From assembly GCA_937871435.1 (NCBI GenBank), contig CALMQM010000048.1, positions 20,634 to 84,633 of the forward strand: 64,000 nucleotides of DNA, in the 5' to 3' direction. Positions 55,054-63,541 of this stretch are shown here, one piece after another (positions within the stretch are counted from its first letter, which is position 1; every line of letters starts with the position of its first letter). The DNA comes from an uncultured Bacteroidota bacterium. Its GTDB lineage: Bacteria; Bacteroidota; Bacteroidia; AKYH767-A; 2013-40CM-41-45. The notes beneath the pieces are model-generated. The model had not been told where the DNA came from, did not search any database, and saw only the letters and a list, made by a program, of their open reading frames with translations. The translations under genes were made by a program, and so were the position numbers.

Positions 55054-55315
55054 ATTCCTAAGTTTAAATCAGGTCGCTGTATGCGACGAGATGCCGTGAA
55101 GGTTGACGAGAAGAATGTTGTGTGGTGCGGGCTTCGCAGGCCTTTATTGCCTCACACATTTTGATTAAGACACTTCGAAAATACCACCACAGGGATGGGG
55201 AAGTCCAACTAATTCGGTAAATGCTCCGATCTCATACACCAACAGCAGGTGCAGGATGGTTAACGTGTCCTGTAAAATGACGAATTGCCTATCTTGCAGA
55301 TAAAACCAAGGCTTC
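55054..55315. other. intergenic region with a possible structured element
   Basis: In this 262-base gap the stretch at 55075-55175 is richer in G+C and can fold into a hairpin (TGTGTG at 55119-55124 with CACACA at 55153-55158, enclosing a smaller AGGC/GCCT stem). No reading frame or known RNA gene is recognised. Confidence 0.3.
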
Positions 55316-56554
55316 ATGAGGCGCATTTACCCCCTTTTTGCTCTCTTTTTTCTGTTCTATTATGAAATTCCTTTGATTTTTGGGCAAACACCACTTCAAA
55401 AGGAAGCTACGGAGTCTGTGATGAGTTCCAAAGATTTCCAGCGTATACAATGGCTATCATCCTTTCGTCCTCTCGCCAAAGTCAATCAATTGTATGACGA
55501 TGTATTCCATGTATTCAGTAACGCGGACAGTATTTGTTATGGATACTTCCCATCCGGTTTACCCGATACAGATCTTGATTATACATGGAATGGAAATGCA
55601 TGGGATCTTGCTTATCGGACCTTGCATACAAATACAAGTGACGGACAACCATTCGTATTAACCGGACAAAATTTTTTAGGTCAATGGGAAAACGCGAAGA
55701 AGGATTCTTTTGCTTATGGCGCCAATCATTTAGTAAGTGATCACACTTCATTCTATTATGATCCTCTGCAACAGGAATGGATGAATTCGAAAAGATCTTT
55801 GTTTAATTATTCTCTTTCGAATCAGCTAACGGAACAAACTGATCAGGTATTTGTACAAAATTCATGGCTGAATCAATTGCATTATGTGTCATTGGTAGCG
55901 GCAGATTCAACCGTTTCGGAGTACAGAACTGAACGTTGGGACAGCGTAACTCTGCAATGGAATCCGGAACGTAAGTCGGAATATTTTTACGATACAGATA
56001 AAAAGCTGATCAACACTTTTGTTTATCGCTGGCATGCTTCTGATAGCACGTGGTATCATGTGCAGCGCTGGTCAGTTGCATACGACACACTTCAACTTCC
56101 GATTTCTTATCTCTTCGAAAACTACGATACGGTATCGATGGATTATTACAATGGAAGTTTGTTGCAATACACGTATGATTCTGATCAGAATCTTGTGTAT
56201 TCGATTTTTCAAAACTGGATTGTTCAGGAGAATGAATGGGAAAATGAAAATCAGTTTTTCTATTACTACGAACCCTGGACAACAACGGAAGAGATCGAAG
56301 AGAAAAACGCTATTCTGATTTTTCCAAATCCTGTAAAGGATTACATACACATATGCGGGAGAAGTGAGAAAGAGAAAAAATATTCCCTGGTGATCAGCGA
56401 TGCTTCAGGACAAATTGTTGAACGGATTGCTTCGCTGACCCTTCCGTATGTTCACGATCTTTCTTTTTTACCGGATGGAAATTATTCTGTCCAACTTATT
56501 CGTTCAGGTTTCAAAGCAACGTCATTTCAATTCATCAAAGTAAACCATCCCTGA
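55316..56554 (+). CDS. secreted protein with T9SS sorting domain
   Basis: The 412-residue protein has a signal peptide (MRRIYPLFALFFLFYYEIP), a body with regular tryptophan- and tyrosine-rich strands about every 40-50 residues (YTWNGNAWDLAYR, EYFYDTDKKLINTFVY, WYHVQRWSVAYDT), and a T9SS type A tail (LIFPNPVKDYIHICGR to FKATSFQFIKV). The repeats resemble those of RHS/YD-like or beta-propeller surface proteins but match no family I know. The function is unknown. Confidence 0.8.
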   Translation: MRRIYPLFALFFLFYYEIPLIFGQTPLQKEATESVMSSKDFQRIQWLSSFRPLAKVNQLYDDVFHVFSNADSICYGYFPSGLPDTDLDYTWNGNAWDLAYRTLHTNTSDGQPFVLTGQNFLGQWENAKKDSFAYGANHLVSDHTSFYYDPLQQEWMNSKRSLFNYSLSNQLTEQTDQVFVQNSWLNQLHYVSLVAADSTVSEYRTERWDSVTLQWNPERKSEYFYDTDKKLINTFVYRWHASDSTWYHVQRWSVAYDTLQLPISYLFENYDTVSMDYYNGSLLQYTYDSDQNLVYSIFQNWIVQENEWENENQFFYYYEPWTTTEEIEEKNAILIFPNPVKDYIHICGRSEKEKKYSLVISDASGQIVERIASLTLPYVHDLSFLPDGNYSVQLIRSGFKATSFQFIKVNHP

Positions 56555-56894
56555 TCCGAATGGGTACCGATGAACACAAGGTTCGTCGAAAATCTGTTTT
56601 GCTTTTTCAGTCCTCAAAATTTTTCCTCTTTTCATTCGTCCTCTTGTTTTAAGAACTCATTCTAATTGTCTGAATATCAAGACTTCCAATTGTCACGGAA
56701 TTTTGGTTCTAACATGAAGAAAATGAACCGATTATCTGTTGAAAATGCATGTGTAAGAAACTCAGTTCCTTAGACTCAACTTCATAGTTGATTCATCGTA
56801 CATTCTAAATATAATTATCGGAATATCATATATTTGCAAACTTCTCGAAAATAAGGATAGATGTAGAAATTTACCCGAAAAAAGGCAAATTGAA
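56555..56894. other. intergenic region
   Basis: These 340 bases hold no gene that I can support. The last part contains the TATATTTG element (56829-56836) for the lytic transglycosylase gene. Confidence 0.5.
56829..56836 (+). promoter_or_regulatory. candidate -7 element (TATATTTG)
   Basis: An exact TAnnTTTG match lies about 66 bases upstream of the lytic transglycosylase start. A -33 TTG is not seen at the normal distance. Confidence 0.4.
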
Positions 56895-58511
56895 ATGGGA
56901 AAAAACATGAAACAATTACTTGCAGCATCATTGCTTGGTTCTGTGATGCTGTGTTGTTCACTGCAGGTAGTTGCACAGGACGAAAATCCGGTTCTTGAGC
57001 AAGCGCTGGCAAATGGTTCGTATGATCCGATTGCCGCGACACTCGACAGCCTTGTCAATCTCAATTACATTGCACGTTTGAACGGATCCGCATCCGGCAC
57101 TGAATCGGTTTCCAATTTTCAACCATCCGAGATTCCAAGTTATGCGGATGATATTTACCGTAAGCGCATAGAGAAAATCCAGACTCCGATTCCACTTGCT
57201 TACAACAGTCAGGTTCAGGAATACATCAACATGTACGCGATGCGTAAGCGCGGACTTACAGAGCGGGTGATGGGTTTAGCGAATTTGTATTTCCCGCTCT
57301 ACGAACAAATTTTTGATCAACAAGGATTGCCTCTGGAATTTAAGTACCTCAGCATAGTAGAGAGTGCTTTGAATCCGACAGCAGTATCGAGAGTAGGAGC
57401 GACAGGATTATGGCAATTTATGCTGTCGACCGGAAAATTGTACAAGCTCAAAGTGAATTCTTATCTCGATGAACGCCGTGATCCGGTGAAATCCACCATG
57501 GCTGCCGCGCAGTATTTCAAAGACATGTATTCTATCTACAACGATTGGTTGTTGGTAATTGCTGCATACAACTGTGGTGCGGGAAATGTCAACCGTGCGA
57601 TTGCGCGTTCCGGCGGCAAAAAAACATTCTGGGAAATCAGTCCATACTTGCCCCGCGAAACACGTGGCTATGTTCCGGCCTTTATCGCTGTTACTTACCT
57701 GATGAATTATTCATCTGAACACAACCTCACTTCTGTTCCGCCGATGATCAGCTACTTTGAAGCGGATACAGTGATGGTAGATAGAAAAATGCAATTGAAA
57801 GATATCGCTGATGCGATCAATGTACCGGTTGAGTTATTGTCTTATCTGAATCCGATGTACAAAAAAGGCGTTATTCCTGATGGCGATGAGCCGATGACAT
57901 TGCGTTTGCCGACTAACAAGATCAATACTTATATAGCGAGCATCGACAATATTTATCAGCAACAGGAATCCATGACAATGGCATCTATCGCGGCTTCCGG
58001 CAATCAGGAAGATGAATCCGACGAGAATGCTTCGCTGATTACACGGATGCACAAAGTGAAGAACGGCGAACATCTGCAATCCATCGCGAACCGTTACAGT
58101 TGTTCCGTTCAGGAGTTGAAAAAATGGAATCACCTCAGAAGTACTAAGCTCAGAGCCGGACAAAGACTCACGGTATATGTAGCCGTTCCGAAGAGGAGCG
58201 ATGGCAAACTCGGCATGAAAAATTCTTCAGTGAAAGAAAATACACCTGTTACTGCTGCTGTGTCTAATGATGCTACGAGAGACAGTTCAGTCAATCAAAA
58301 CCTGACCGAAAACAATCAGACTACTGCATCAGCAAATCCTAAACAAGCTGATTCCAAATTCATTTATCATATTGTTCAGCCCGGCGATACTTTGTGGAAA
58401 ATTGCCCGTCGGTATGAAGGTATGACAGTTGAATCTATCAAGGAAATCAACCAGCTTCAATCCAATGAACTGAAGGTCGGTACCCGCCTGAAAGTCGCGG
58501 TTGGAGGCTGA
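56895..58511 (+). CDS. MltD-type lytic transglycosylase with two LysM domains
   Basis: The 538-residue exported protein has a signal peptide (after MGKNMKQLLAASLLGS), an SLT/GEWL-type catalytic domain (about 115-270) with the active-site Glu in FKYLSIVESALNPTAVSRVG, and the AAYNCGAGNVNRA segment. Two LysM peptidoglycan-binding repeats follow (about 385-435, KVKNGEHLQSIANRYSC, and 490-538, IVQPGDTLWKIARRYE). It cuts glycan strands of peptidoglycan. Start at 56895 or 56907. A terminator follows at 58538-58568. Confidence 0.94.
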   Translation: MGKNMKQLLAASLLGSVMLCCSLQVVAQDENPVLEQALANGSYDPIAATLDSLVNLNYIARLNGSASGTESVSNFQPSEIPSYADDIYRKRIEKIQTPIPLAYNSQVQEYINMYAMRKRGLTERVMGLANLYFPLYEQIFDQQGLPLEFKYLSIVESALNPTAVSRVGATGLWQFMLSTGKLYKLKVNSYLDERRDPVKSTMAAAQYFKDMYSIYNDWLLVIAAYNCGAGNVNRAIARSGGKKTFWEISPYLPRETRGYVPAFIAVTYLMNYSSEHNLTSVPPMISYFEADTVMVDRKMQLKDIADAINVPVELLSYLNPMYKKGVIPDGDEPMTLRLPTNKINTYIASIDNIYQQQESMTMASIAASGNQEDESDENASLITRMHKVKNGEHLQSIANRYSCSVQELKKWNHLRSTKLRAGQRLTVYVAVPKRSDGKLGMKNSSVKENTPVTAAVSNDATRDSSVNQNLTENNQTTASANPKQADSKFIYHIVQPGDTLWKIARRYEGMTVESIKEINQLQSNELKVGTRLKVAVGG

Positions 58512-58537
58512 TTTATAAAGAATTATCCGAATTTTAG

Positions 58538-58568
58538 GAGCATCCCTTTTCAGGATGCTCTTTTTTTT
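58538..58568 (+). terminator. intrinsic terminator
   Basis: An 8-bp stem (58538-58545 with 58553-58560) with a 7-base loop is followed by a run of eight T. It ends the lytic transglycosylase transcript. The next gene's promoter overlaps its T run. Confidence 0.88.
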
Positions 58569-58594
58569 GCTCTTCCCATTATTTGTTACATTTG
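58566..58594 (+). promoter_or_regulatory. candidate promoter for the 58624 gene
   Basis: TTTG at 58566-58569 is followed after 17 bases by TACATTTG (58587-58594), an exact -7 match. The predicted transcript start is about 58601, so the gene must begin at the ATG at 58624. Confidence 0.6.
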
Positions 58595-58623
58595 AACAGC
58601 CTCTTAATTCTGAAATACAAACC

Positions 58624-59571
58624 ATGAAAAAGTTCTCTGTTATTTGCCTGATTCTTCTGGCCGCTTTTCCCGCATTTTCTCAAGTTCCTAATGGTGGTTT
58701 TGAAAACTGGTCGCCGTATGGTGCGGTAGAAATTCCGGATTCCTGGAAAACCACCGACAGTGTTTCATTCACCAATCTTGTACCTCAGCACAGCGCAGTA
58801 CGCGATATTTCTGATGTGCAATCCGGAGCTGCATCGTTGAGACTGACCAGCTGGACATATTATATCACCGGTCCGCTTCCATTTATTCCCGGACTGCCGG
58901 GTTGTGCATCCAATGGTAGTGTTGTGGTAGATGCCGCTAATTTCAGCATCACTCCTTCAGGTGGTACACCAGACAATGTTGCCCACGGTTACCTGGGTGG
59001 ATATTTTAAATACTCGCCAACAAATGTTGATACAGGTTCCATTGAAGTGTTACTTTCAAGATACAACACCGGGACTTCTTCGAGAGATACAGTTGCATCA
59101 GGAATTTTTCAAACCAATAGCCTGTTGAATGTGTACACGAAGTTTTCCATTCTGTTGAGCAGAAAAAATGCCGGCAATCCTGATACTTCACTCATCTGGA
59201 TACAGTCCTCTCCACGTGCTCCGATTGCCATTGGAAATGGACCGGGCGAAACAGGCAGCCGCCTGCAGGTCGACAGTTTACATTTCAGCTCATTGATCGG
59301 AGTGGATGAAATCAACAACCCGATTCAGGCTGTTGCATTGTACCCGATTCCTGCTGTGAATCAGCTGAACATTCGTGTTGATCTTTCCCATACTGCGAAT
59401 GTATTGTACCGCATCTACGATGTGAAAGGACAACTGGTGAGTTCTGATATGCTGGAGCCGAAAGAAACATCGGTCAACATCTCGTCGCTTGCAGGAGGAA
59501 CATATTATTTGAATTTACTGGATGCGCAGAACGCGATCTTGTACAAGACCAATTTCACGGTCAGTAAATAA
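58624..59571 (+). CDS. secreted protein with T9SS sorting domain (carbohydrate-binding-like)
   Basis: The 315-residue protein has a signal peptide (MKKFSVICLILLAAFPAFSQ), a beta-sandwich domain with the typical PNGGFENWSPYG opening seen in secreted Bacteroidota proteins of the PCMD/DUF-type carbohydrate-binding fold, and a T9SS type A tail (LYPIPAVNQLNIRVDL to NAILYKTNFTVSK). No catalytic motif is visible. I start at 58624 because the longer frame overlaps the terminator and promoter at 58538-58594. A strong terminator follows. Confidence 0.85.
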   Translation: MKKFSVICLILLAAFPAFSQVPNGGFENWSPYGAVEIPDSWKTTDSVSFTNLVPQHSAVRDISDVQSGAASLRLTSWTYYITGPLPFIPGLPGCASNGSVVVDAANFSITPSGGTPDNVAHGYLGGYFKYSPTNVDTGSIEVLLSRYNTGTSSRDTVASGIFQTNSLLNVYTKFSILLSRKNAGNPDTSLIWIQSSPRAPIAIGNGPGETGSRLQVDSLHFSSLIGVDEINNPIQAVALYPIPAVNQLNIRVDLSHTANVLYRIYDVKGQLVSSDMLEPKETSVNISSLAGGTYYLNLLDAQNAILYKTNFTVSK

Positions 59572-59575
59572 TCTT

Positions 59576-59618
59576 AACCCGGAAGATCGACACAATTTCT
59601 TCCGGGTTTCTTTTTTTT
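59576..59618 (+). terminator. intrinsic terminator
   Basis: A perfect 11-bp stem (59576-59586 with 59598-59608) with an 11-base loop is followed by a long T run. Confidence 0.88.
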
Positions 59619-59648
59619 AATCAAATCAAACACACAAAAAACAAGTTT

Positions 59649-60395
59649 ATGAAAATTAAAAACTACGTATTGATTGCAATGCTTTCATTGCCATTCATGG
59701 CACAAGCGCAGGATAATCCTGATGCTTCTTCCGCGTATGGAAATCAAAACATCCTGAAATTGAATTTGACCAGTCTTGGTTTTGTAAATGTGTATTTACA
59801 GGATGAATACACTTTAAACGGTTCTTCTTCTGTCGCTCTTGGTTTGAGTTATATGCCAAGCAGAAGTTTGCCAAGCGTGGTAATTGACAACGATCCAAAC
59901 GGGAACGCGGGAAATATTTCCTTCTCCGGATTTTCAATTACTCCTGAGTATCGCTGGTATGTAAAGAAACACGCGCCGAAAGGATTTTATCTCGCGCCAT
60001 ATCTGCGTTACACCAAATACACTACCGATTCATATTCCTTTTCTTATGATCGCAGCGGAACGAATGGCACAGTGAAAGATGTTGCTACTCTTGAAGGTTC
60101 ACTGTCAGGTATAGGATTGGGTTTGATGATTGGTGATCAGTTTAAACTGGGAGATCATGTTACTCTCGACTGGTGGATCATCGGAGCGGGATACAGTAGC
60201 AGTAAAATTGAAATGTCTGGTACCGGTAATTTCAGTACAAGTCAGCAGGAAGATTTGCGAACCGAAATCGACGGAATGGATATTCCATTCGGAGATTTGG
60301 AAAAAGATGTAACAGCAAGCAGCGTAAAGATTACTTATAAAACAGGATTGCCAAGTATCCGTGGATTCGGATTGGCTATCGGCTACATTTTTTAA
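59649..60395 (+). CDS. outer-membrane beta-barrel-like protein
   Basis: The 248-residue protein has a signal peptide (MKIKNYVLIAMLSLPFMAQA) and a body of alternating strands ending in a C-terminal Phe (GFGLAIGYIF), typical of outer-membrane barrels. Strand-like segments include LNLTSLGFVNVYLQDEYTLN and FYLAPYLRYTKYTTDSYS. It resembles DUF3575-type proteins of Bacteroidota. Function is unknown; it probably sits in the outer membrane as a single-gene unit. Confidence 0.8.
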   Translation: MKIKNYVLIAMLSLPFMAQAQDNPDASSAYGNQNILKLNLTSLGFVNVYLQDEYTLNGSSSVALGLSYMPSRSLPSVVIDNDPNGNAGNISFSGFSITPEYRWYVKKHAPKGFYLAPYLRYTKYTTDSYSFSYDRSGTNGTVKDVATLEGSLSGIGLGLMIGDQFKLGDHVTLDWWIIGAGYSSSKIEMSGTGNFSTSQQEDLRTEIDGMDIPFGDLEKDVTASSVKITYKTGLPSIRGFGLAIGYIF

Positions 60396-60414
60396 TCAGC
60401 TGAATATTCACTTC

Positions 60415-60451
60415 AAAAAGAGCGCGGAGGAAACCTTCGCGCTCTTTTTTT
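60415..60451. terminator. bidirectional intrinsic terminator
   Basis: An 11-bp stem with one G-T pair (60420-60430 with 60434-60444) with a 3-base loop is flanked by an A run and a T run. It serves both the barrel gene (plus) and the hflX gene (minus) that converge here. Confidence 0.85.
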
Positions 60452-61652
60452 ATTCCTGATTTCTTTCCAGGTAATTCGGGTATCGTTGCTGATGCAAATC
60501 TTTCACAGTTTTTGTGAGATGCAGTCTCAGCTCATCGATATTTGTTCGATTGGCAGCAGAAATAAATATACATGTTCCCGGCAGTTTGGAGATCCAGGAT
60601 TTTTTGAGGTCTTCCAGTGTCATGTTTTCTTTTGTCGCCGGTGTCAGATCATCTTCTTCCTTTGGAATGTAGTGATACGCATCTATTTTATTAAAGACAA
60701 GAATCACGTTTTTGTCTGACGCACCGATGTCCACCAGTGTTTGATTTACTACATTAATCTGATCTTCAAATTGAGGATGTGAAATATCCACCACATGAAT
60801 GAGAATGTCGGCTTCTCTCACTTCATCCAACGTAGATTTAAATGATTCGATCAGATCATGCGGTAGTTTGCGTATGAATCCGACGGTGTCAGACAGGAGA
60901 AAAGGAATATTGTCGTAGACAATTTTTCGAACCGTAGTATCGAGTGTAGCGAAGAGTTTATTTTCCGCAAACACTTCACTCTTGCTGAGGATATTCATCA
61001 GTGTGGATTTCCCTACATTGGTATACCCGACCAGTGCGACACGAACCAGTTCACTGCGTTGTTTCCGTTGTGTGATACTTTGTTTTTCGAATTCACGCAA
61101 TTTTGCTTTCAACCTGGAAAGCTTGTCACGAATGACACGACGGTCTGTTTCGATTTCTGATTCTCCCGGTCCCCGCATCCCGATACCTCCACGTTGTTTT
61201 TCAAGGTGTGTCCACATGCGGGTGAGGCGGGGAAGGAGATATTGGTATTGTGCCAGTTCCACCTGGGCTCTTGCCTGCGCAGTTCGCGCACGTTTGGCAA
61301 AAATGTCCAGAATAAGATTGTTCCGATCGAGGATTCTGCACGCGAGAGCTTTTTCGATATTTCGAATTTGTGTCCCGCTTAATTCATCATCGAAAATGGC
61401 GATATCTATACTGTTGGTTTTAATGTAGTCGGCAATTTCCATCAGCTTGCCGCTGCCGATAAAAGTTTTCGAATCCGGACTTTCCATTCGTTGAGTAAAG
61501 CGGCGTTTCGTTTGAGCTCCGGCTGTTTCGGCAAGAAAAGCAAGTTCATCGAGGTATTCTGTGACCTGGTTTTCATTCTGATGTTTGTGAATAAGACCAA
61601 TCAGAATACAGGTTTCCGCTTTGGCTGTTGTAGGTATAGGTTGATGAGGCAT
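60450..61652 (-). CDS. hflX: GTPase HflX
   Basis: The 400-residue protein is HflX, a ribosome-associated GTPase that splits stalled ribosomes. The N-terminal HflX domain includes LVELAQYQYLLPRL-type sequence (here VELAQYQYLLPRLTRMWTHL) and the GMRGPGESEIETDRR signature; the G domain has G1 GYTNVGKST, G3 LSDTVGFIRKLP and G4 FNKID. The length is normal. Confidence 0.95.
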   Translation of the reverse strand: MPHQPIPTTAKAETCILIGLIHKHQNENQVTEYLDELAFLAETAGAQTKRRFTQRMESPDSKTFIGSGKLMEIADYIKTNSIDIAIFDDELSGTQIRNIEKALACRILDRNNLILDIFAKRARTAQARAQVELAQYQYLLPRLTRMWTHLEKQRGGIGMRGPGESEIETDRRVIRDKLSRLKAKLREFEKQSITQRKQRSELVRVALVGYTNVGKSTLMNILSKSEVFAENKLFATLDTTVRKIVYDNIPFLLSDTVGFIRKLPHDLIESFKSTLDEVREADILIHVVDISHPQFEDQINVVNQTLVDIGASDKNVILVFNKIDAYHYIPKEEDDLTPATKENMTLEDLKKSWISKLPGTCIFISAANRTNIDELRLHLTKTVKDLHQQRYPNYLERNQE

Positions 61653-61689
61653 TCTGTTATTTATTCAATATTGATTGTTTGAAAGGTAA

Positions 61690-62406
61690 TCAAATCCAGC
61701 CTTTCATTTTGTAATAGCTAAGAGCCATCCATTCTCTGATGACCAACAATTCATAACGCATGTGCGTCCAGAACTGATAACGCAACTGGAGATTGGAGCC
61801 TATATCTGTCCCGGGAATTTTTCTTCCACCGAGATTCTTTTCGACAAAAAAGAGTTTTGATTCAATGGCTGTTTCAAAAGCCGGCAATCCGTATACATGA
61901 TAAAATCCGAGTTTCTGAAAACTACGAACGCTTCTTTTTACATGTTCCGGTGATGTAATCACCAGGAGTGGCTCATACATGTTCACCATCGGAAAAATAG
62001 CCAAACACTGACCGCGGGTATTTTTTCCGTTGCATTCCAAACGCAAACGGGAAGCATCCAGTCCCTGTTCGATCAGATAATTTTTGAATCGAAATACGCT
62101 GCTGTTGCTGTCGGTACTATCGCCGGGCAATGCCAGAAGGACTGAGGCTTTTGGAAAAGCTTTCGCGGCATGTAAAGTATAGAATGCTCTCATCAGGTTG
62201 GATTCACTGGGAAATCCACCCCCACCCATCAGCACGATGGTTGATGGTTCCTGTTTTATTTTCCCCTGTGACACGCCAAGGTTATAATATAACCAGAATG
62301 GTCCGGTAGTAAATGCGTAACAGATCAGTAGAAAAAACAAAATACCTCCGGCAAGCAGAATTCTGCGCAGCGGTTTTTTCAGTCTGGAAAAAAATATTCT
62401 GATCAT
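61690..62406 (-). CDS. YdcF family protein (DUF218)
   Basis: The 238-residue protein has an N-terminal membrane helix (about 14-35, ILLAGGILFFLLICYAF) and a periplasmic or cytosolic DUF218 domain: IVLMGGGGFPSESNLMRAFY, LALPGDSTDSN, and ITSPEHVKRSVRSFQKLGF. Relatives such as SanA and ElyC act in envelope assembly. I start at 62406 because a TACCTTTG element (62416-62423) covers the longer start at 62418. It may be cotranscribed with nothing; a terminator lies upstream at 62528-62558. Confidence 0.9.
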   Translation of the reverse strand: MIRIFFSRLKKPLRRILLAGGILFFLLICYAFTTGPFWLYYNLGVSQGKIKQEPSTIVLMGGGGFPSESNLMRAFYTLHAAKAFPKASVLLALPGDSTDSNSSVFRFKNYLIEQGLDASRLRLECNGKNTRGQCLAIFPMVNMYEPLLVITSPEHVKRSVRSFQKLGFYHVYGLPAFETAIESKLFFVEKNLGGRKIPGTDIGSNLQLRYQFWTHMRYELLVIREWMALSYYKMKGWI

Positions 62407-62415
62407 AGAAGGCCC

Positions 62416-62423
62416 CAAAGGTA
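62416..62423 (-). promoter_or_regulatory. candidate -7 element (TACCTTTG)
   Basis: An exact minus-strand TAnnTTTG match lies 10 bases upstream of the YdcF-family ATG at 62406, implying a very short leader. No -33 TTG at the usual spacing. Confidence 0.35.
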
Positions 62424-62527
62424 CGCTAATTCAGCCCATCCTGAAATGTCGTGAGTACAATTCTGATTCAGACCAGAAAGTACATATGGGTGGGAAAATC
62501 TTCCCGGTTAAATAAGAGGGAGCGGAC

Positions 62528-62558
62528 AAAAAAAGAGGAACGATAATTTTCGTTCCTC
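62528..62558 (-). terminator. intrinsic terminator
   Basis: Read on the minus strand, an 8-bp stem (62535-62542 with 62551-62558) with an 8-base loop is followed by a T run. It ends the cytochrome c gene that stops at 62614. Confidence 0.85.
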
Positions 62559-62613
62559 TCCTGAGTATGAATTCTGACAGGATGACAAATTCTCCCGGCA
62601 GATTGAGCAATTA

Positions 62614-63252
62614 TTAATTCGAAGTATTGCGGAGTGTTTGTACAAAATTTCCAACAGCCGTAATCTCTTCCGGACTCAGCACATTCATGTATGCGGGCAT
62701 TTTTCCTTTGCTGCCTTCTCTTACCATTTGCTCAACAAGCGTAGCATCAAGAGTGGATTTTGTGAGATCCGTAGCCCCACGGTATGCCTTTTTACCATCT
62801 GTGCCATGACAAAACGCGCAATTGGCTGCAAACGTCTTTGTTCCTGTAATGAGCGCGCTTCCATCATCATTGGCAACCATGACTTTTGCGGGAATGAACG
62901 CTTTGTTTTTGCTCATCTCTGCCAATCCATATGCTCCAATAATCAGGAGAAGGGAGAGAAGTGCAAGACCTTTGTTGTATTTTTTAAAAGCAATAATCGC
63001 CACAGGTATTGAAATGACTACAAACACAAGCTTGATGATGTGAAATACTTTTATTCCGCCAAGAATAAAAAATAACCAGGCACCAGTAACCAGGAATAAT
63101 GTACTGATGATCATCTCCGGAACTTTTATGACCCGGGAAAATGAATCCAATGTCGCTTTGTTAGAAAATAGCAAGACAGTTTTCACAACATAGATCAGGA
63201 GGAAAATCATCACGCTGACCATGTGAATTTTTGCAAGTAAAGAAGAGTCCAT
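62614..63252 (-). CDS. membrane-anchored cytochrome c
   Basis: The 212-residue protein has about four membrane helices in its N-terminal half (residues 5-110) and a C-terminal cytochrome c domain with the heme site CAFCHGTDGKKAYRG and a probable axial Met in SKGKMPAYMNVLSPEE. It carries electrons at the membrane. The partner oxidase or reductase is not in the window. A -7 element lies at 63269-63276, and a terminator follows at 62528-62558. Confidence 0.9.
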   Translation of the reverse strand: MDSSLLAKIHMVSVMIFLLIYVVKTVLLFSNKATLDSFSRVIKVPEMIISTLFLVTGAWLFFILGGIKVFHIIKLVFVVISIPVAIIAFKKYNKGLALLSLLLIIGAYGLAEMSKNKAFIPAKVMVANDDGSALITGTKTFAANCAFCHGTDGKKAYRGATDLTKSTLDATLVEQMVREGSKGKMPAYMNVLSPEEITAVGNFVQTLRNTSN

Positions 63253-63268
63253 CGCTTAGTGTTTGCGC

Positions 63269-63276
63269 CAAAAATA
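63269..63276 (-). promoter_or_regulatory. candidate -7 element (TATTTTTG)
   Basis: This minus-strand exact TAnnTTTG match lies 17 bases upstream of the cytochrome c start at 63252. No TTG -33 at the usual distance. Confidence 0.35.
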
Positions 63277-63541
63277 GACAAAAATTTGATTGAAGTAGCT
63301 TTTATCTTCTCCTCAATTATTTTTCTCTCAAAATAGTAAATCAAATTTTTATTAGAGGTTGTTTACATTGATTTTTGGTGGCATTCTATATCGACAATCA
63401 ATATTGATTTTAAATGTCAAGAAACAAAACATCACACTTGTTGTTATCTTTAAATTGAAATATAACCGGCAGGAACAATGTCAAGTGAAGATTTTTAATT
63501 TACCGCTGAAAATTTTCATTCGATCGATTATCAAACCGCCA

